A DNA stretch of 64,000 nucleotides from Paenibacillus azoreducens (GTDB taxonomy: Bacteria; Bacillota; Bacilli; Paenibacillales; Paenibacillaceae): contig NZ_AP025343.1 in the NCBI RefSeq assembly GCF_021654775.1, forward strand, positions 1,448,501-1,512,500, in the 5' to 3' direction. Positions 16,722 to 25,625 of this stretch are shown here, one piece after another. The stretch's first letter is position 1. Every line of letters begins with the position of its first letter. The translations under genes were made by a program, and so were the position numbers. A model generated the notes under the pieces. That model did not search any database, was not told where the DNA came from, and saw nothing but the letters and a program-made list of their open reading frames with translations.

Positions 16722-18656
16722 TCACACCATAAGCTTGCGTAAACTGCGGATGTATTGCATGCGGACCAACAGGAAATAAACGGTCTGCACAGCGGTGAAA
16801 GCTGCTGCAGTGATGAGGATCGGCGGCAGGATATTGGTTTGATTCAAGCCGTGCAGGATTGGCACGACTACCACCAACGTTTCGACGATGGCCGCCAATA
16901 TCGGAATGTAAAAGAGCAGTGCAATTTGCGTTGTCGCGGCTTTCGACATTTCGCCTTCAGCAAGTCCGATTTTAGAAAGGGAGCGGTACATCTGCTGATC
17001 TCTTTGAAGCTCCGTATGCAGTTTGAAATACAGAAAGCTTGCCGATGACAACGAGAAAATAAGGGCGATAAAGACGCCGATAAAACCCATCATGGCCGTA
17101 CCCTGCCTGGAGCTCTGATAATGATCGCCTCGGGCATGTAACATGAGATTATAGTTATGTTTTGAAGTAACTGTCTGATTCCAGTCCACCAGCTTCGTTC
17201 CAATGGTCACTTCCGGATCGTGTCGGGACGGGGGCGCTCCATCCCAAGCCGGAATTTTATACAGATAATAAGTAACCTGGGAGAAAAGGTTCGGATCTTG
17301 AAGCAGTTCCTTATATACTGCATCGCTCACGATCAGAAACGGGGAAGAATACGGCCCGAAAGGCAGAATGTCTGTATTGATTTTCTGATTGACGGTAAGG
17401 CTCCGCTGTTTGGTTTGCAGGCGGGCTCCCGCAAAATCTTCATAATTTTGGACATTGGTGGTATGACTCAAGATCAGTACCCCATCCGAGCCGGATACAT
17501 TCTGAATGCCCGGCAGGCCGGTTTGTTCGGACAACAAGCGATATGCAGACAGCGGGAGCAGGTCAATGCCCCGTGGTTTGCCATTCAGTGTAAAGCCGCG
17601 ATAATAAATGAAATCCAGTTTTTGTTCGGTAAAATGGACTCCGCTGGCGTTCAGCTCCTTGACGATATGCCCGCGATCCCCTTTTTCGGAATTGGCGTTG
17701 CGGATCGTATAGATCAATGCATAAGGGGAATTTTTGTATGTCGTGCTATTGGTCTGGGCCATAAACAAAAGCACGCTGGAAACCATACAGGCAATCGCGG
17801 TGGCAACTGTAACCATGAACAGCATGCGCGCGTTATCCTTCAACTTGTAACTCATCTCGGAAATCCGGAGCAGGTTCGTGTTTCTCCACGTGAGAGAACG
17901 ATTTTTTTTTAAGAGTCGGACGATGACAACGGACAGCTGGGTGTAAAAGAAATACGTGCCGGCTATGCCCGTGACTGCGGCGTACATGAGCGTGTTTTTT
18001 GAAAATTTACTGGTAACGGCAATTACCCCGAGAATCAGGAGCGAAGCGCCCAGGATGGATAGAAACCAGGATACTTTGGGTTCTTTTTTGGGCATCACGC
18101 TGCCTTTGAGCAGTTCCAACACGTTTTTATGGCGAATAAAAACTAGCATGAATATCGAGACCGCGATAAAAAGCAGGAGAAACGCGATGGAAGTCACCAT
18201 CAGAGCTTTGCCCGGCCAATAAAAGCGAAGTTCGGCCTCTCCGATAATTTTGCTGGTGATGAGCAGAAACAGCTTGGAAATCAGCATTCCGCCCAGAATG
18301 CCGGTGACGATGGAACTTATGCCAATCAGCATATTTTCCAGGAAAATAAGCCGGTTGATCTGGCCCGTCCGCGCTCCCAGGATTGTGAGAATGCCGAATT
18401 CCTGATTCCTAGATTTCAGAAAAGCGCTGATCGAATAAAGCACAAAGAAAAAGGAAAAGACATAGACCACATAGGATGCGATCCGCATACCGGTCGCGAC
18501 AAAATTTCCGTAATTCGAATGGGCCAAATCCGGATGGTAAATGAACAGGGAATATGCGAAAAAGATCATGATCATGACGGCGCTGCTGAGGAAATACGTA
18601 AAGTAGGCCCGGAAATTGCGCCTGACGTTGTTAAACGCGAATTGAGGAAAGCTCAT
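16722..18656 (-). CDS. bceB: BceB-type ABC transporter permease (FtsX family)
   Basis: This 644-aa membrane protein belongs to the peptide-antibiotic sensing and detoxification transporters. It has an N-terminal membrane segment after FNNVRRNFRAYFTYF, an FtsX core with KSRNQEFGILTILGA, a large extracytoplasmic domain between about residues 300 and 530, and closing C-terminal membrane segments. This is the BceB layout. The start is the ATG with GGGGAGGTC upstream; an upstream in-frame extension would run inside the ATPase gene and has no such site. It overlaps the ATPase gene by 26 bases. Role by family: removing cell-wall-active peptides from their lipid targets and activating the BceS-like kinase. 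Confidence 0.87.
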   Translation of the reverse strand: MSFPQFAFNNVRRNFRAYFTYFLSSAVMIMIFFAYSLFIYHPDLAHSNYGNFVATGMRIASYVVYVFSFFFVLYSISAFLKSRNQEFGILTILGARTGQINRLIFLENMLIGISSIVTGILGGMLISKLFLLITSKIIGEAELRFYWPGKALMVTSIAFLLLFIAVSIFMLVFIRHKNVLELLKGSVMPKKEPKVSWFLSILGASLLILGVIAVTSKFSKNTLMYAAVTGIAGTYFFYTQLSVVIVRLLKKNRSLTWRNTNLLRISEMSYKLKDNARMLFMVTVATAIACMVSSVLLFMAQTNSTTYKNSPYALIYTIRNANSEKGDRGHIVKELNASGVHFTEQKLDFIYYRGFTLNGKPRGIDLLPLSAYRLLSEQTGLPGIQNVSGSDGVLILSHTTNVQNYEDFAGARLQTKQRSLTVNQKINTDILPFGPYSSPFLIVSDAVYKELLQDPNLFSQVTYYLYKIPAWDGAPPSRHDPEVTIGTKLVDWNQTVTSKHNYNLMLHARGDHYQSSRQGTAMMGFIGVFIALIFSLSSASFLYFKLHTELQRDQQMYRSLSKIGLAEGEMSKAATTQIALLFYIPILAAIVETLVVVVPILHGLNQTNILPPILITAAAFTAVQTVYFLLVRMQYIRSLRKLMV

Positions 18657-19407
18657 GGCTGTGACCTCCCCAGAATGACAGCGCGTCGATAATATTTTGG
18701 AAAAAGGCTTGCCGGCTTTCACCGCGATGGATTTCGGCCGCGAGCCTTCCGTCCTTGATGAAGATAATCCGGCTGCAGTAGCTTGCGGATACCGGGTCAT
18801 GCGTGACCAGCATCAGCGTCGTTTGATCCTCACGGTTGACACGCTCAAGCGACTCCATGACATTCCTTGCCGAACCGGAATCCAGCGCTCCGGTCGGTTC
18901 ATCGGCCATGATGATGGCGGGCGAGGTAATCAGCGCCCGGGCTATGGCGGTCCGCTGGCGCTGGCCGCCTGAAATTTCGTAAGTGCGTTTCTTTAAAATA
19001 TCGGTAATGCCGAGTTTGTCCGCCACGCGCTTCAGAGAAGCTTCGATATCGGCCAGCCTCCGGTTGTCCAGGGTAAGGGGCAGCACGATATTTTCGGCAA
19101 CGGTCAGCGTTTCCAGCAGGTTGAAATCTTGAAACACAAAACCTAGTTTCCTGCGGCGGAAACGTGCCAGTTCTTTTTTATTCATGCGGTGCGGGCTTAT
19201 TCCTTCGACCAATACTTCTCCCGAACTAGGTTCATCGATGGTGGAGACCACGTTGAGCAGCGTCGTTTTCCCGCTCCCGGAAGGACCCATAATGCCTACG
19301 AATTCTCCCTGTTCAATATTGAAATGGATATCGGTTAAGGCTTGGGTGTTTACTTTTCCCGGATAGACCTTGCTTAAGGCTTTTACCTGCAGCAGTTCCA
19401 TAAACAT
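18631..19407 (-). CDS. bceA: BceA-type ABC transporter ATP-binding protein
   Basis: This is the ATPase partner (258 aa) of the FtsX-family permease. Walker A is GPSGSGKTTLL, the Q-loop region VFQDFNLL, the signature SGGQRQRTAIARAL, Walker B IIMADEPTGALD and the H-loop VTHDP. It belongs to the MacB/LolD-like group that works with FtsX permeases. ATGs at 19407 and 19401 both follow AAAGGGATG; either could be used. It is co-transcribed with the permease. An inverted repeat CCTTA-N9-TAAGG at 19511-19529 upstream could be a regulator site, but this is weak. Confidence 0.88.
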   Translation of the reverse strand: MFMELLQVKALSKVYPGKVNTQALTDIHFNIEQGEFVGIMGPSGSGKTTLLNVVSTIDEPSSGEVLVEGISPHRMNKKELARFRRRKLGFVFQDFNLLETLTVAENIVLPLTLDNRRLADIEASLKRVADKLGITDILKKRTYEISGGQRQRTAIARALITSPAIIMADEPTGALDSGSARNVMESLERVNREDQTTLMLVTHDPVSASYCSRIIFIKDGRLAAEIHRGESRQAFFQNIIDALSFWGGHSHELSSIRV

Positions 19408-19593
19408 TCATCCCTTTCATATCGTTTGGCAGCGGCTCCTCTGCTTGGAAGAGCCTGATATCAATCTACCAAACCCGAAAAAACCGAGCCATCGAATTGA
19501 ATTAACGTTTCCTTACAGCCGGGATAAGGTTATGTTCGTATGCGGAGCAGCACTTAACGCGCGAACAGCCCAGAATTTGTTGGCATCACTCAG

Positions 19594-19694
19594 TATAAGT
19601 TGAACCAATGATGATTTTGCACGGATGAAGGCAGCCGAGTGGAAATGTTCTTTTTGAATCGCTGCTGCCTCCCTGTCTTTTTTAGTTCAACTTA
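19594..19694. repeat. AAGTTGAAC/GTTCAACTT-bounded element, short form
   Basis: A 101-bp element is bounded by the inverted ends TATAAGTTGAAC and GTTCAACTTA. Its interior (TTTGCACGGATG, a GGCAG block, AAATGTTCTTT, a TCGCTGC block) matches, in reverse, the right end of the 323-bp element at 38045-38367. It lies between the BceA-type and BceS-type genes. Confidence 0.78.
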
Positions 19695-19701
19695 AGTGTT
19701 G

Positions 19702-20715
19702 CTAGCAGACATTACGAACAGGATGATGTCGAAAAACAAATCTTACCAATGTGCCTTGTCCCTGCACCGATTCAATCATTACTTCATGCTCTAGACGAGA
19801 GCAAATCTCTCGAACGAGATAAAGCCCCATGCCTGTGGATTCCTGGTATTGCCGTCCCCGTTCCCCCGTGAAGTAGGGCTGGAAAACCCGTTTTAGATCT
19901 TCTTTGCTGATGCCGATGCCCTGATCCCGAATGTCCAATATGATCTGTTGGCCTGATGTTTCAGCCATGATGGATACAGTTTGTCCCTTGCCGGCGGAAT
20001 AGTTGACGGCATTAATCAATATTTGATTAAGCATGAACCGCAGCCATTTGGCATCCGAATACACCGCTATCTCTTCTCCGATCCGGATATCCGGCTGAAT
20101 CCCTTTGCGTATAAAAAGCCGGCGGTTTTCCGTTACCGCGCCTTTGACGGCCTGCAGCAGCGGGATGCGCTCGATCCGGAAATCTTCCTCAAACCGGTCC
20201 AAACGGGAGGTGTACAGAATCATCTCCAACCCTTTGCGCAAGCGTTCAATCTCCTCCTGGATGCTGTCAGCCGCAGCGGATTGATCGATGTCGCGCAGGG
20301 TCAGCTGCATAACGGATAACGGGGTTTTCATCTGATGCACCCAACGGTTGATAAATGTGATATGCCGATCCATGCCGGTCGCATGCAAATTCAGCTTGTC
20401 CTGGTAATAACGGTCGTACACGCGCAGAAGTTCCTGAACCGCTGCTGGCATAGGCGCGCCGCCCAGCGGTTCCAGCGGCAGTTCCATATCCGCAGCAATA
20501 TTCCTTATGTTACTTAAATGAGCATAAAGCTTGCGGAATTGAATAAACCGGATAACAAGGTAAATGGCTAGTATGACGCTGCTGAGCAAAACGCCATAAG
20601 CGATGATGCGCAGCGGCCTGTTTTCGCCGGATAGCCAGTACAGCAGCGGGATCAGCAGCATTTGCGACAAATAGCAGACAAGAAGGGGGATCTGATCTTT
20701 CCAGAACAGTTTCAT
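19702..20715 (-). CDS. bceS: BceS-type intramembrane-sensing histidine kinase
   Basis: This 337-aa kinase has two closely spaced N-terminal membrane helices (residues about 10-27 and 36-55) with almost no extracellular loop, as in BceS-like sensors that read their partner transporter rather than the drug. The phospho-accepting His lies in FINRWVHQMKTPLS. The ATPase domain has the N-box QILINAVNYS, DQGIGIS and TGMGLYLV. It overlaps the regulator gene by four bases (ATGA). Within its genomic neighbourhood it should signal peptide-antibiotic stress through the adjacent ABC pair. Confidence 0.88.
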   Translation of the reverse strand: MKLFWKDQIPLLVCYLSQMLLIPLLYWLSGENRPLRIIAYGVLLSSVILAIYLVIRFIQFRKLYAHLSNIRNIAADMELPLEPLGGAPMPAAVQELLRVYDRYYQDKLNLHATGMDRHITFINRWVHQMKTPLSVMQLTLRDIDQSAAADSIQEEIERLRKGLEMILYTSRLDRFEEDFRIERIPLLQAVKGAVTENRRLFIRKGIQPDIRIGEEIAVYSDAKWLRFMLNQILINAVNYSAGKGQTVSIMAETSGQQIILDIRDQGIGISKEDLKRVFQPYFTGERGRQYQESTGMGLYLVREICSRLEHEVMIESVQGQGTLVRFVFRHHPVRNVC

Positions 20716-21425
20716 ACGTTATCCCCACCGTCTGAGCGAAGCCGGTATCCCGCCCCCCGGACCGTTTCCACCATCCCATCCGCTCCCAGTGCCTTAAGTT
20801 TTTTCCGCACGCGGGTAATATACACATTCAGCGTATTATCATCGATAAACTGCTCGTCGCTCCACATCAGGTCCAGAAGCTGCTCCCTGCTGACCACACG
20901 GCCATTACGGTCCATCAGCGCCTCCAAAAGCAGCGACTCCTTTTGCGAAAGCTCCGCTGCCTTTCCCGCGAACTGCATGACATATCGTTCCGGGTAAAGT
21001 TTGAGCTCGCCCGCATCCATCGTTCGTTCTTCCAGGGACTGGGCATAAGAGCCGGATGCGCGGCGCAAGTTGCTGCGGATTTTGGCCACAACCACCTCAT
21101 AATGAAAAGGCTTGGTGATATAGTCATCCGCGCCGTTTTCCAGTGCCATCACCTGATCCATTTCATTCTCGCGCGCAGATATGAACAGGATCGGGCAGAG
21201 CGAGAACTTACGGATCTGCCTGCACCAGTAGAAGCCATCAAATTTGGGGAGGTTGACGTCAAGCAGCACCAGATCCGGTTGGCATGCCTCAAACGTCTCC
21301 ATTACACGATTGAAATCTTCCACCGCAATCGTAAGAAAATCATATTTTGTTAGATATTCGCTTAGCAGTCCGGCCAATTTCCGGTCATCTTCAATAATTA
21401 GGATGGTTTGTTGCAAAATGATCAC
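20712..21425 (-). CDS. bceR: BceR-type OmpR-family response regulator
   Basis: This 237-aa regulator has an N-terminal receiver domain (IIEDDRK acidic pocket, phospho-Asp in LVLLDVNLPKFDG, Thr/Lys in DDYITKPF) and a C-terminal winged helix ending VRGAGYRL. It is the first gene of the minus-strand regulator-kinase pair. The start is uncertain: a GTG at 21425 or TTG at 21416, neither with a strong ribosome site. By family it should activate the adjacent bceAB-type operon. Confidence 0.87.
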   Translation of the reverse strand: MIILQQTILIIEDDRKLAGLLSEYLTKYDFLTIAVEDFNRVMETFEACQPDLVLLDVNLPKFDGFYWCRQIRKFSLCPILFISARENEMDQVMALENGADDYITKPFHYEVVVAKIRSNLRRASGSYAQSLEERTMDAGELKLYPERYVMQFAGKAAELSQKESLLLEALMDRNGRVVSREQLLDLMWSDEQFIDDNTLNVYITRVRKKLKALGADGMVETVRGAGYRLRSDGGDNV

Positions 21426-21470
21426 CCATTCTTCTGGATCAACATGTAATTAGTACTTGAAAAGAAGCGA

Positions 21471-21612
21471 AGTAGCGGAGGGGACGGAATCGATCTGAAG
21501 AAGCGATAGCGTTCGCCTTTGTCTCCGAATTTCTACCTTTCTGAAAAATATAATCATAGAAATTTGGAGACAACAGCGATCGGAAGAACGATCCGGAGCC
21601 GCAGCGGTCAAC
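21471..21612. repeat. Dyad-rich intergenic element upstream of bceR
   Basis: A 17-bp inverted repeat with one mismatch, TTGTCTCCGAATTTCTA at 21519-21535 and its partner at 21557-21573, encloses a 21-base AT-rich loop. It is flanked by related direct motifs, GATCTGAAGAAGCGAT and GCGATCGGAAGAACGAT. The latter resembles GCGATCGAAAGAAC at the right end of the 38045-38367 element. Confidence 0.6.
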
Positions 21613-21712
21613 TCGCATCATATCAAGCACTATTTCAGTATTGTCTCATTCTAATTCCAAATTTTGTACTTTAATATCTTATCATGAAAACCTTGAAATA
21701 CTACGGTTTGTA

Positions 21713-21742
21713 TTGACTTCGAAAAACAAGGTATGATATATA
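21713..21742 (+). promoter_or_regulatory. Probable housekeeping-type promoter of htpG
   Basis: TTGACT at 21713-21718 and TATATA at 21737-21742 are 18 bases apart. The predicted transcription start falls just before or inside the CIRCE operator, as in other CIRCE-controlled genes. TATGAT at 21732 with TTGTAT at 21708 is an alternative pairing. Confidence 0.6.
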
Positions 21743-21752
21743 AAAATAAGAA

Positions 21753-21779
21753 TTAGCACTCATGATGATAGAGTGCTAA
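21753..21779 (+). promoter_or_regulatory. CIRCE operator (HrcA binding site)
   Basis: TTAGCACTC-N9-GAGTGCTAA matches the CIRCE consensus exactly and lies 31 bases upstream of the htpG start. CIRCE is the site of the heat-shock repressor HrcA. No hrcA gene is in this window. Confidence 0.95.
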
Positions 21780-21810
21780 CATATCGTTTGAGCTGAAAGG
21801 AGCCTGACGC

Positions 21811-23691
21811 ATGGTTAAAAAAGAGTTTAAAGCTGAATCGAAACGATTGCTGGAAATGATGATTAATTCGATTTATACGCAAAAGGAAATCTTTTTAAGA
21901 GAACTGATCTCCAACTCCAGCGACGCGATTGACAAGATTTATTATAAAGCGCTCACCGACGACCAACTCGTATTTAATAAAGACGACTATTATATCCGCA
22001 TCACCGCCGATAAAGACAATCGCACATTGACCATCTCGGATACGGGGATCGGCATGACGCAAGAAGAGCTCGAAAACAACCTGGGCATTATCGCGAAGAG
22101 CGGATCGCTTGCATTCAAAACTGAAAATGAAGCAAAAGACGGCCATAACATCATCGGCCAGTTCGGAGTAGGGTTTTATTCCGCGTTTATGGTTGCCGAC
22201 AACGTGACGGTCATCAGTAAAGCGCTCGGCAGCGACCAGGCTTACCGTTGGGAGTCCGAAGGCACGGACGGATACATGATTGAACCATGCGAAAAGGAAA
22301 CAGTCGGAACGGACATTATTCTTAAAATCAAAGAAAATACGGAAGATGACCGATACGATGAGTTTCTTGAGGAATACAGGCTGCAAAGCATTATCAAGAA
22401 GTATTCCGATTTCATCCGTTACCCGATCAAAATGGAAGTGAGCGGACATCGTCCGAAGGAAGGCAGCGAAGGGGAATTCGAGGAATATAAGGAAGAGAAG
22501 ACCGTCAACAGCATGGTGCCGATCTGGCGCAAAAACAAAAGCGAGCTGACGCAGGAGGATTACGAGAACTTCTATGCCGAAAAACGGTACGGGTTCGACA
22601 AGCCGCTTACTTATGTCCATGTCAAAGCCGATGGGGCCGTCGTATATAATGCGATCCTGTTTATACCGGAGAGTACGCCATTCGATTACTATACAAAAGA
22701 GTACGAAAAAGGTCTTGAGCTGTATTCGAATGGCGTGCTCATTATGGATAAATGCGGGGATCTGCTGCCGGATTATTTCAGTTTCGTTAAAGGGATGGTC
22801 GATTCCGAGGATCTGTCCTTGAACATCTCCCGCGAAATGCTTCAGCATGACCGCCAATTGACGCTGATCGCGAAAAACATCAAAAGCAAAATCAAAAGCC
22901 AGCTTCTATCTCTGCTCAAAGACGATCGCGAGAAATACGAAACCTTCTACAAGGCATTCGGCAGACAGCTTAAATTCGGCGTATACAACGATTACGGCAT
23001 GAACAAGGACATGTTGTCCGACCTGCTGCTGTTTACGTCCTCGCATGAGAAAAAGCTGGTAACCCTCGATGAATATGTGTCGAGGATGCCTGAGGATCAA
23101 AAATATATCTATTACGCTACCGGAACTTCCGTGGAGCGCATCGAGAAGCTGCCGCAAACCGAACTTGTCCTTGATAAAGGTTATGAAATTCTGTACTTTA
23201 CCGATGACATTGACGAATTTGCGATCAAGATGTTGACGAATTTCAAGGAGAAGGAATTCAAATCCGTATCCAGCGGAGATCTCGGCATTGAGTCCGAAGC
23301 GGACGAAGCCGCAGCCAAAGCCGAGGCGGAAGAGAATAAAGAGCTGTTCGAAGCGATGAAGGATCTGCTTTCCGGCAAGGTGAAGGACGTGAAGGCTTCC
23401 AAACGGCTGAAATCTCATCCGGTTTGTTTGTCCGCTGAAGGCGAGCTTTCGATCGAGATGGAAAAGGTGCTGAATGCGATGCCGAGCAGCGAGGGCATTA
23501 AAGCCGACAAGATTCTGGAGATCAATGTGCAGCATGACGTGTTCCAATCGCTGAAAGCTTCTTTCGAACAAGACCGGGAGAAGCTGGCATTGTACACGAA
23601 CCTGCTCTATAACCAGGCGCTGCTGATTGAAGGGCTTCCGATTCAGGATCCGGTTGATTTTACGAACGATATCTGTAAAATCATGGTGTAG
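21811..23691 (+). CDS. htpG: HtpG, Hsp90-family molecular chaperone
   Basis: This 626-aa ATP-dependent cytosolic chaperone is full length. The N-terminal GHKL ATPase shows [19 protein letters not shown] and [11 protein letters not shown]. The middle domain has [13 protein letters not shown] and [11 protein letters not shown], and the C-terminal dimerisation domain closes the protein. The ATG follows GAAAGGAG. Control by HrcA is indicated by the perfect CIRCE element at 21753-21779, whereas in Bacillus subtilis htpG belongs to a class not controlled by HrcA. A weak hairpin follows at about 23712-23746. Confidence 0.97.
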   Translation: MVKKEFKAESKRLLEMMINSIYTQKEIFLRELISNSSDAIDKIYYKALTDDQLVFNKDDYYIRITADKDNRTLTISDTGIGMTQEELENNLGIIAKSGSLAFKTENEAKDGHNIIGQFGVGFYSAFMVADNVTVISKALGSDQAYRWESEGTDGYMIEPCEKETVGTDIILKIKENTEDDRYDEFLEEYRLQSIIKKYSDFIRYPIKMEVSGHRPKEGSEGEFEEYKEEKTVNSMVPIWRKNKSELTQEDYENFYAEKRYGFDKPLTYVHVKADGAVVYNAILFIPESTPFDYYTKEYEKGLELYSNGVLIMDKCGDLLPDYFSFVKGMVDSEDLSLNISREMLQHDRQLTLIAKNIKSKIKSQLLSLLKDDREKYETFYKAFGRQLKFGVYNDYGMNKDMLSDLLLFTSSHEKKLVTLDEYVSRMPEDQKYIYYATGTSVERIEKLPQTELVLDKGYEILYFTDDIDEFAIKMLTNFKEKEFKSVSSGDLGIESEADEAAAKAEAEENKELFEAMKDLLSGKVKDVKASKRLKSHPVCLSAEGELSIEMEKVLNAMPSSEGIKADKILEINVQHDVFQSLKASFEQDREKLALYTNLLYNQALLIEGLPIQDPVDFTNDICKIMV

Positions 23692-23798
23692 TCTTATTTT
23701 TATAACAGGCCTTATGCTCCCGGCCTTCCGTGAAAGGACGGGGGCATGTACATATTTTTGATTCCATAAAATGCAAAATTATCCATATTAAAATACGT

Positions 23799-23922
23799 GT
23801 TCAAGAAGGTCGGTTTTCAGCACCGAGAAGGTTGAAAGAAGCTAGGGACGAAAGGAGCGGAGCGTACGTTTAGGTACGTGAGCACCGGAAGGCCCGGCTG
23901 AATTCAAGATTCGATGTCGAAC
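23799..23922. repeat. Structured intergenic element downstream of htpG
   Basis: This GC-rich 124-base segment has several local dyads: CGTAC/GTACG around 23866-23880, CCGGAAGGCCCGG around 23885-23897, and the repeated AAGGTCGG/GCACCG blocks. It has the look of a folded RNA or palindromic repeat rather than a gene. It directly precedes a copy of the roughly 115-bp element family. Confidence 0.45.
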
Positions 23923-23947
23923 CAGCTTCCTGATTCACTTCGTGTTA

Positions 23948-24053
23948 GATATAGAATTTATACGTTATCTAGCTACGATTCTATATCGCATGAAAACCTA
24001 CCGTTGAATCGCGGTCGCTCATCCTAGGATTGACCTCGATTGGTTTTCTTATC
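23948..24053. repeat. Roughly 115-bp dispersed element, single diverged copy
   Basis: This 106-bp copy has the layout seen at 27405-27750 and 56504-56737. It starts with a hairpin (TATAGAATTTATAC ... GATTCTATATC), continues with CGCATGAAAACC, and ends with GGTTTTCTTATC, which pairs with GAAAACC. Confidence 0.65.
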
Positions 24054-24164
24054 AAAAGCGGACTTTTTGATAACCTCTAGAAGATGATTTTGCCGGAATA
24101 GTGTATAATGTGTAAAGGTGTGGCCAAAATGCCGCACATGCTTATCAATGTGGAAGAGGTGTAA

Positions 24165-25331
24165 ATGTTGGAAGACCCTAGGTTACAAATGGAAGAACGC
24201 AATATACAGCACGCCATCATTGGAGACGTGATGACCCGTTTGCCGGAAATTCTGCAAAGCTTGACCAAATCAAGACTCTCTTCGCTTGCTACCGTCAATC
24301 AAATTTCCGGACGTTCCAAGATGAAGAAGGAAGAGCTTGCGGATGCTCTTTCAGCATATTTGACCGATCCCGAACAGTTGAAGTCCATTGTTCTTGTTAC
24401 GGATGCGGACGAATGGGCTCTTCTGGAGAAGCTTGTTAAAGAAACTTCCATTCAGGATAATGAATTGCCTTTTGGACAATATTCCTATTTTCTGGAGCGC
24501 GGGCTGGTATTCAGCTTTTTTAGCGAAGGCAAGCTGCATGTACTGATGCCGGATGAAATCAAATCCGCCGTGTCCGGAATCGATTTGTCCCAACTGAAAG
24601 AAGAGCAGGGCTCCAAGCAGGGAGCTTATGAATATATTGCCGCTGCAGCTCACTTGTATGGTGTCATCAAGCTGGACAAGCTTGTTCATATATTCAACTC
24701 GCAAAACAGCGAGCCGATCACGACGGAAGAGCTTGCGAAATATGCGGGCGAGATGATGGAACGCGGACAAAATATCGTTCTCGATGATGACGTTCTTTTT
24801 AACGGTTTTTTGGCAAACGGCGCAGAGAAAGCCAAGCTGGCTGAACTCATTGAAGGGCTGGACGGCAAGTCGCTCTATGTTCCGGAGAAAGAAGAGCTTC
24901 TCCGCTATGCGGACATGGGCTACTTCGAAATGACGCCGCAGCTTGAGGAGCTTCAGAATTTTGTGCTGAACAATATGTGCAAGGATAAAGACCGCGTAGA
25001 AAACCTGATTGACGATATCCAATTAGGCTGCGTGCGCAAGTCTTCCATGCAGGATTTGATCGATGAGTTTAACCGGCACAAGATTCCTTTCAAAACGCCG
25101 GTGCATGCTCAGCGCGTGCTTTCCCTTTTGACGGAAGTTTATAACAACACGAGAATGTGGGGAAGCGGCGGATATACGCTGGTGGAACTGAGCGCCATGA
25201 ATGAAATCGATCCGCAAAAAGGTCTGGTAAGACTGGTGGATGAAAGCGAAAACGTTCTTCCTAAAGTCGGAAGAAATGAGCCTTGTCCATGCGGAAGCGG
25301 ATTGAAATACAAGAAATGCCATGGCAAGTAA
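24165..25331 (+). CDS. SEC-C zinc-motif protein of unknown role
   Basis: This 388-aa cytosolic protein ends in a SEC-C motif, [18 protein letters not shown], the small zinc-binding module found at the C-terminus of SecA and in many uncharacterised proteins. Residues about 30-65 ([20 protein letters not shown]) resemble a Rho-N/SAP-like helix-extended-loop-helix. The middle is helical and unassigned. The ATG closely follows GGAAGAGGTG. It is monocistronic, with a strong terminator downstream. Similar SEC-C proteins are often hypothetical; a nucleic-acid or protein-binding role is only a guess. Confidence 0.8.
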   Translation: MLEDPRLQMEERNIQHAIIGDVMTRLPEILQSLTKSRLSSLATVNQISGRSKMKKEELADALSAYLTDPEQLKSIVLVTDADEWALLEKLVKETSIQDNELPFGQYSYFLERGLVFSFFSEGKLHVLMPDEIKSAVSGIDLSQLKEEQGSKQGAYEYIAAAAHLYGVIKLDKLVHIFNSQNSEPITTEELAKYAGEMMERGQNIVLDDDVLFNGFLANGAEKAKLAELIEGLDGKSLYVPEKEELLRYADMGYFEMTPQLEELQNFVLNNMCKDKDRVENLIDDIQLGCVRKSSMQDLIDEFNRHKIPFKTPVHAQRVLSLLTEVYNNTRMWGSGGYTLVELSAMNEIDPQKGLVRLVDESENVLPKVGRNEPCPCGSGLKYKKCHGK

Positions 25332-25396
25332 GACCAATCCATAAATTGCATTTGTACATTGTTCATATGTAAAAGCCTTGACTAGGATTTAATCAG

Positions 25397-25449
25397 CACC
25401 CTGCAGTATGCGGACCCCTAAGTGTGGTCCGATGCTGCAGGGTGTTTTT
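25397..25449 (+). terminator. Rho-independent terminator after the SEC-C gene
   Basis: CACCCTGCAG pairs with CTGCAGGGTG, with inner pairing GGACC/GGTCC, and five T follow. It lies about 65 bases after the stop. Confidence 0.88.
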
Positions 25450-25503
25450 ATATGGCCATCTAACATTTTCACCCCATATTTCTAACAAAAAGACACCTTG
25501 GTG

Positions 25504-25563
25504 AGGAACGGTCCTGTTTTTCCAACAAAATGGCCGCCACCCGAAAAACAACTGACCGTTCCT
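25504..25563. promoter_or_regulatory. Long interrupted palindrome upstream of the GH63-type gene
   Basis: AGGAACGGTC (25504-25513) pairs perfectly with GACCGTTCCT (25554-25563), and TGTTTTTC (25515-25522) with GAAAAACA (25543-25550), leaving a 20-base GC-rich loop. It ends 62 bases before the glycosidase start. It could be an operator pair, a leader hairpin or a terminator remnant. Confidence 0.5.
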
Positions 25564-25625
25564 GCTTTCCCGGATCGAGAGTACAATGAAAGCGTATTAT
25601 TCCCCTTGATGAAGGAGAGCAGCCT

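Noticed and set aside
25504..25563. Simple rho-independent terminator
   Set aside because: There is no T tract on either strand next to the stem, and a proper terminator for the preceding gene is already present at 25397-25449.
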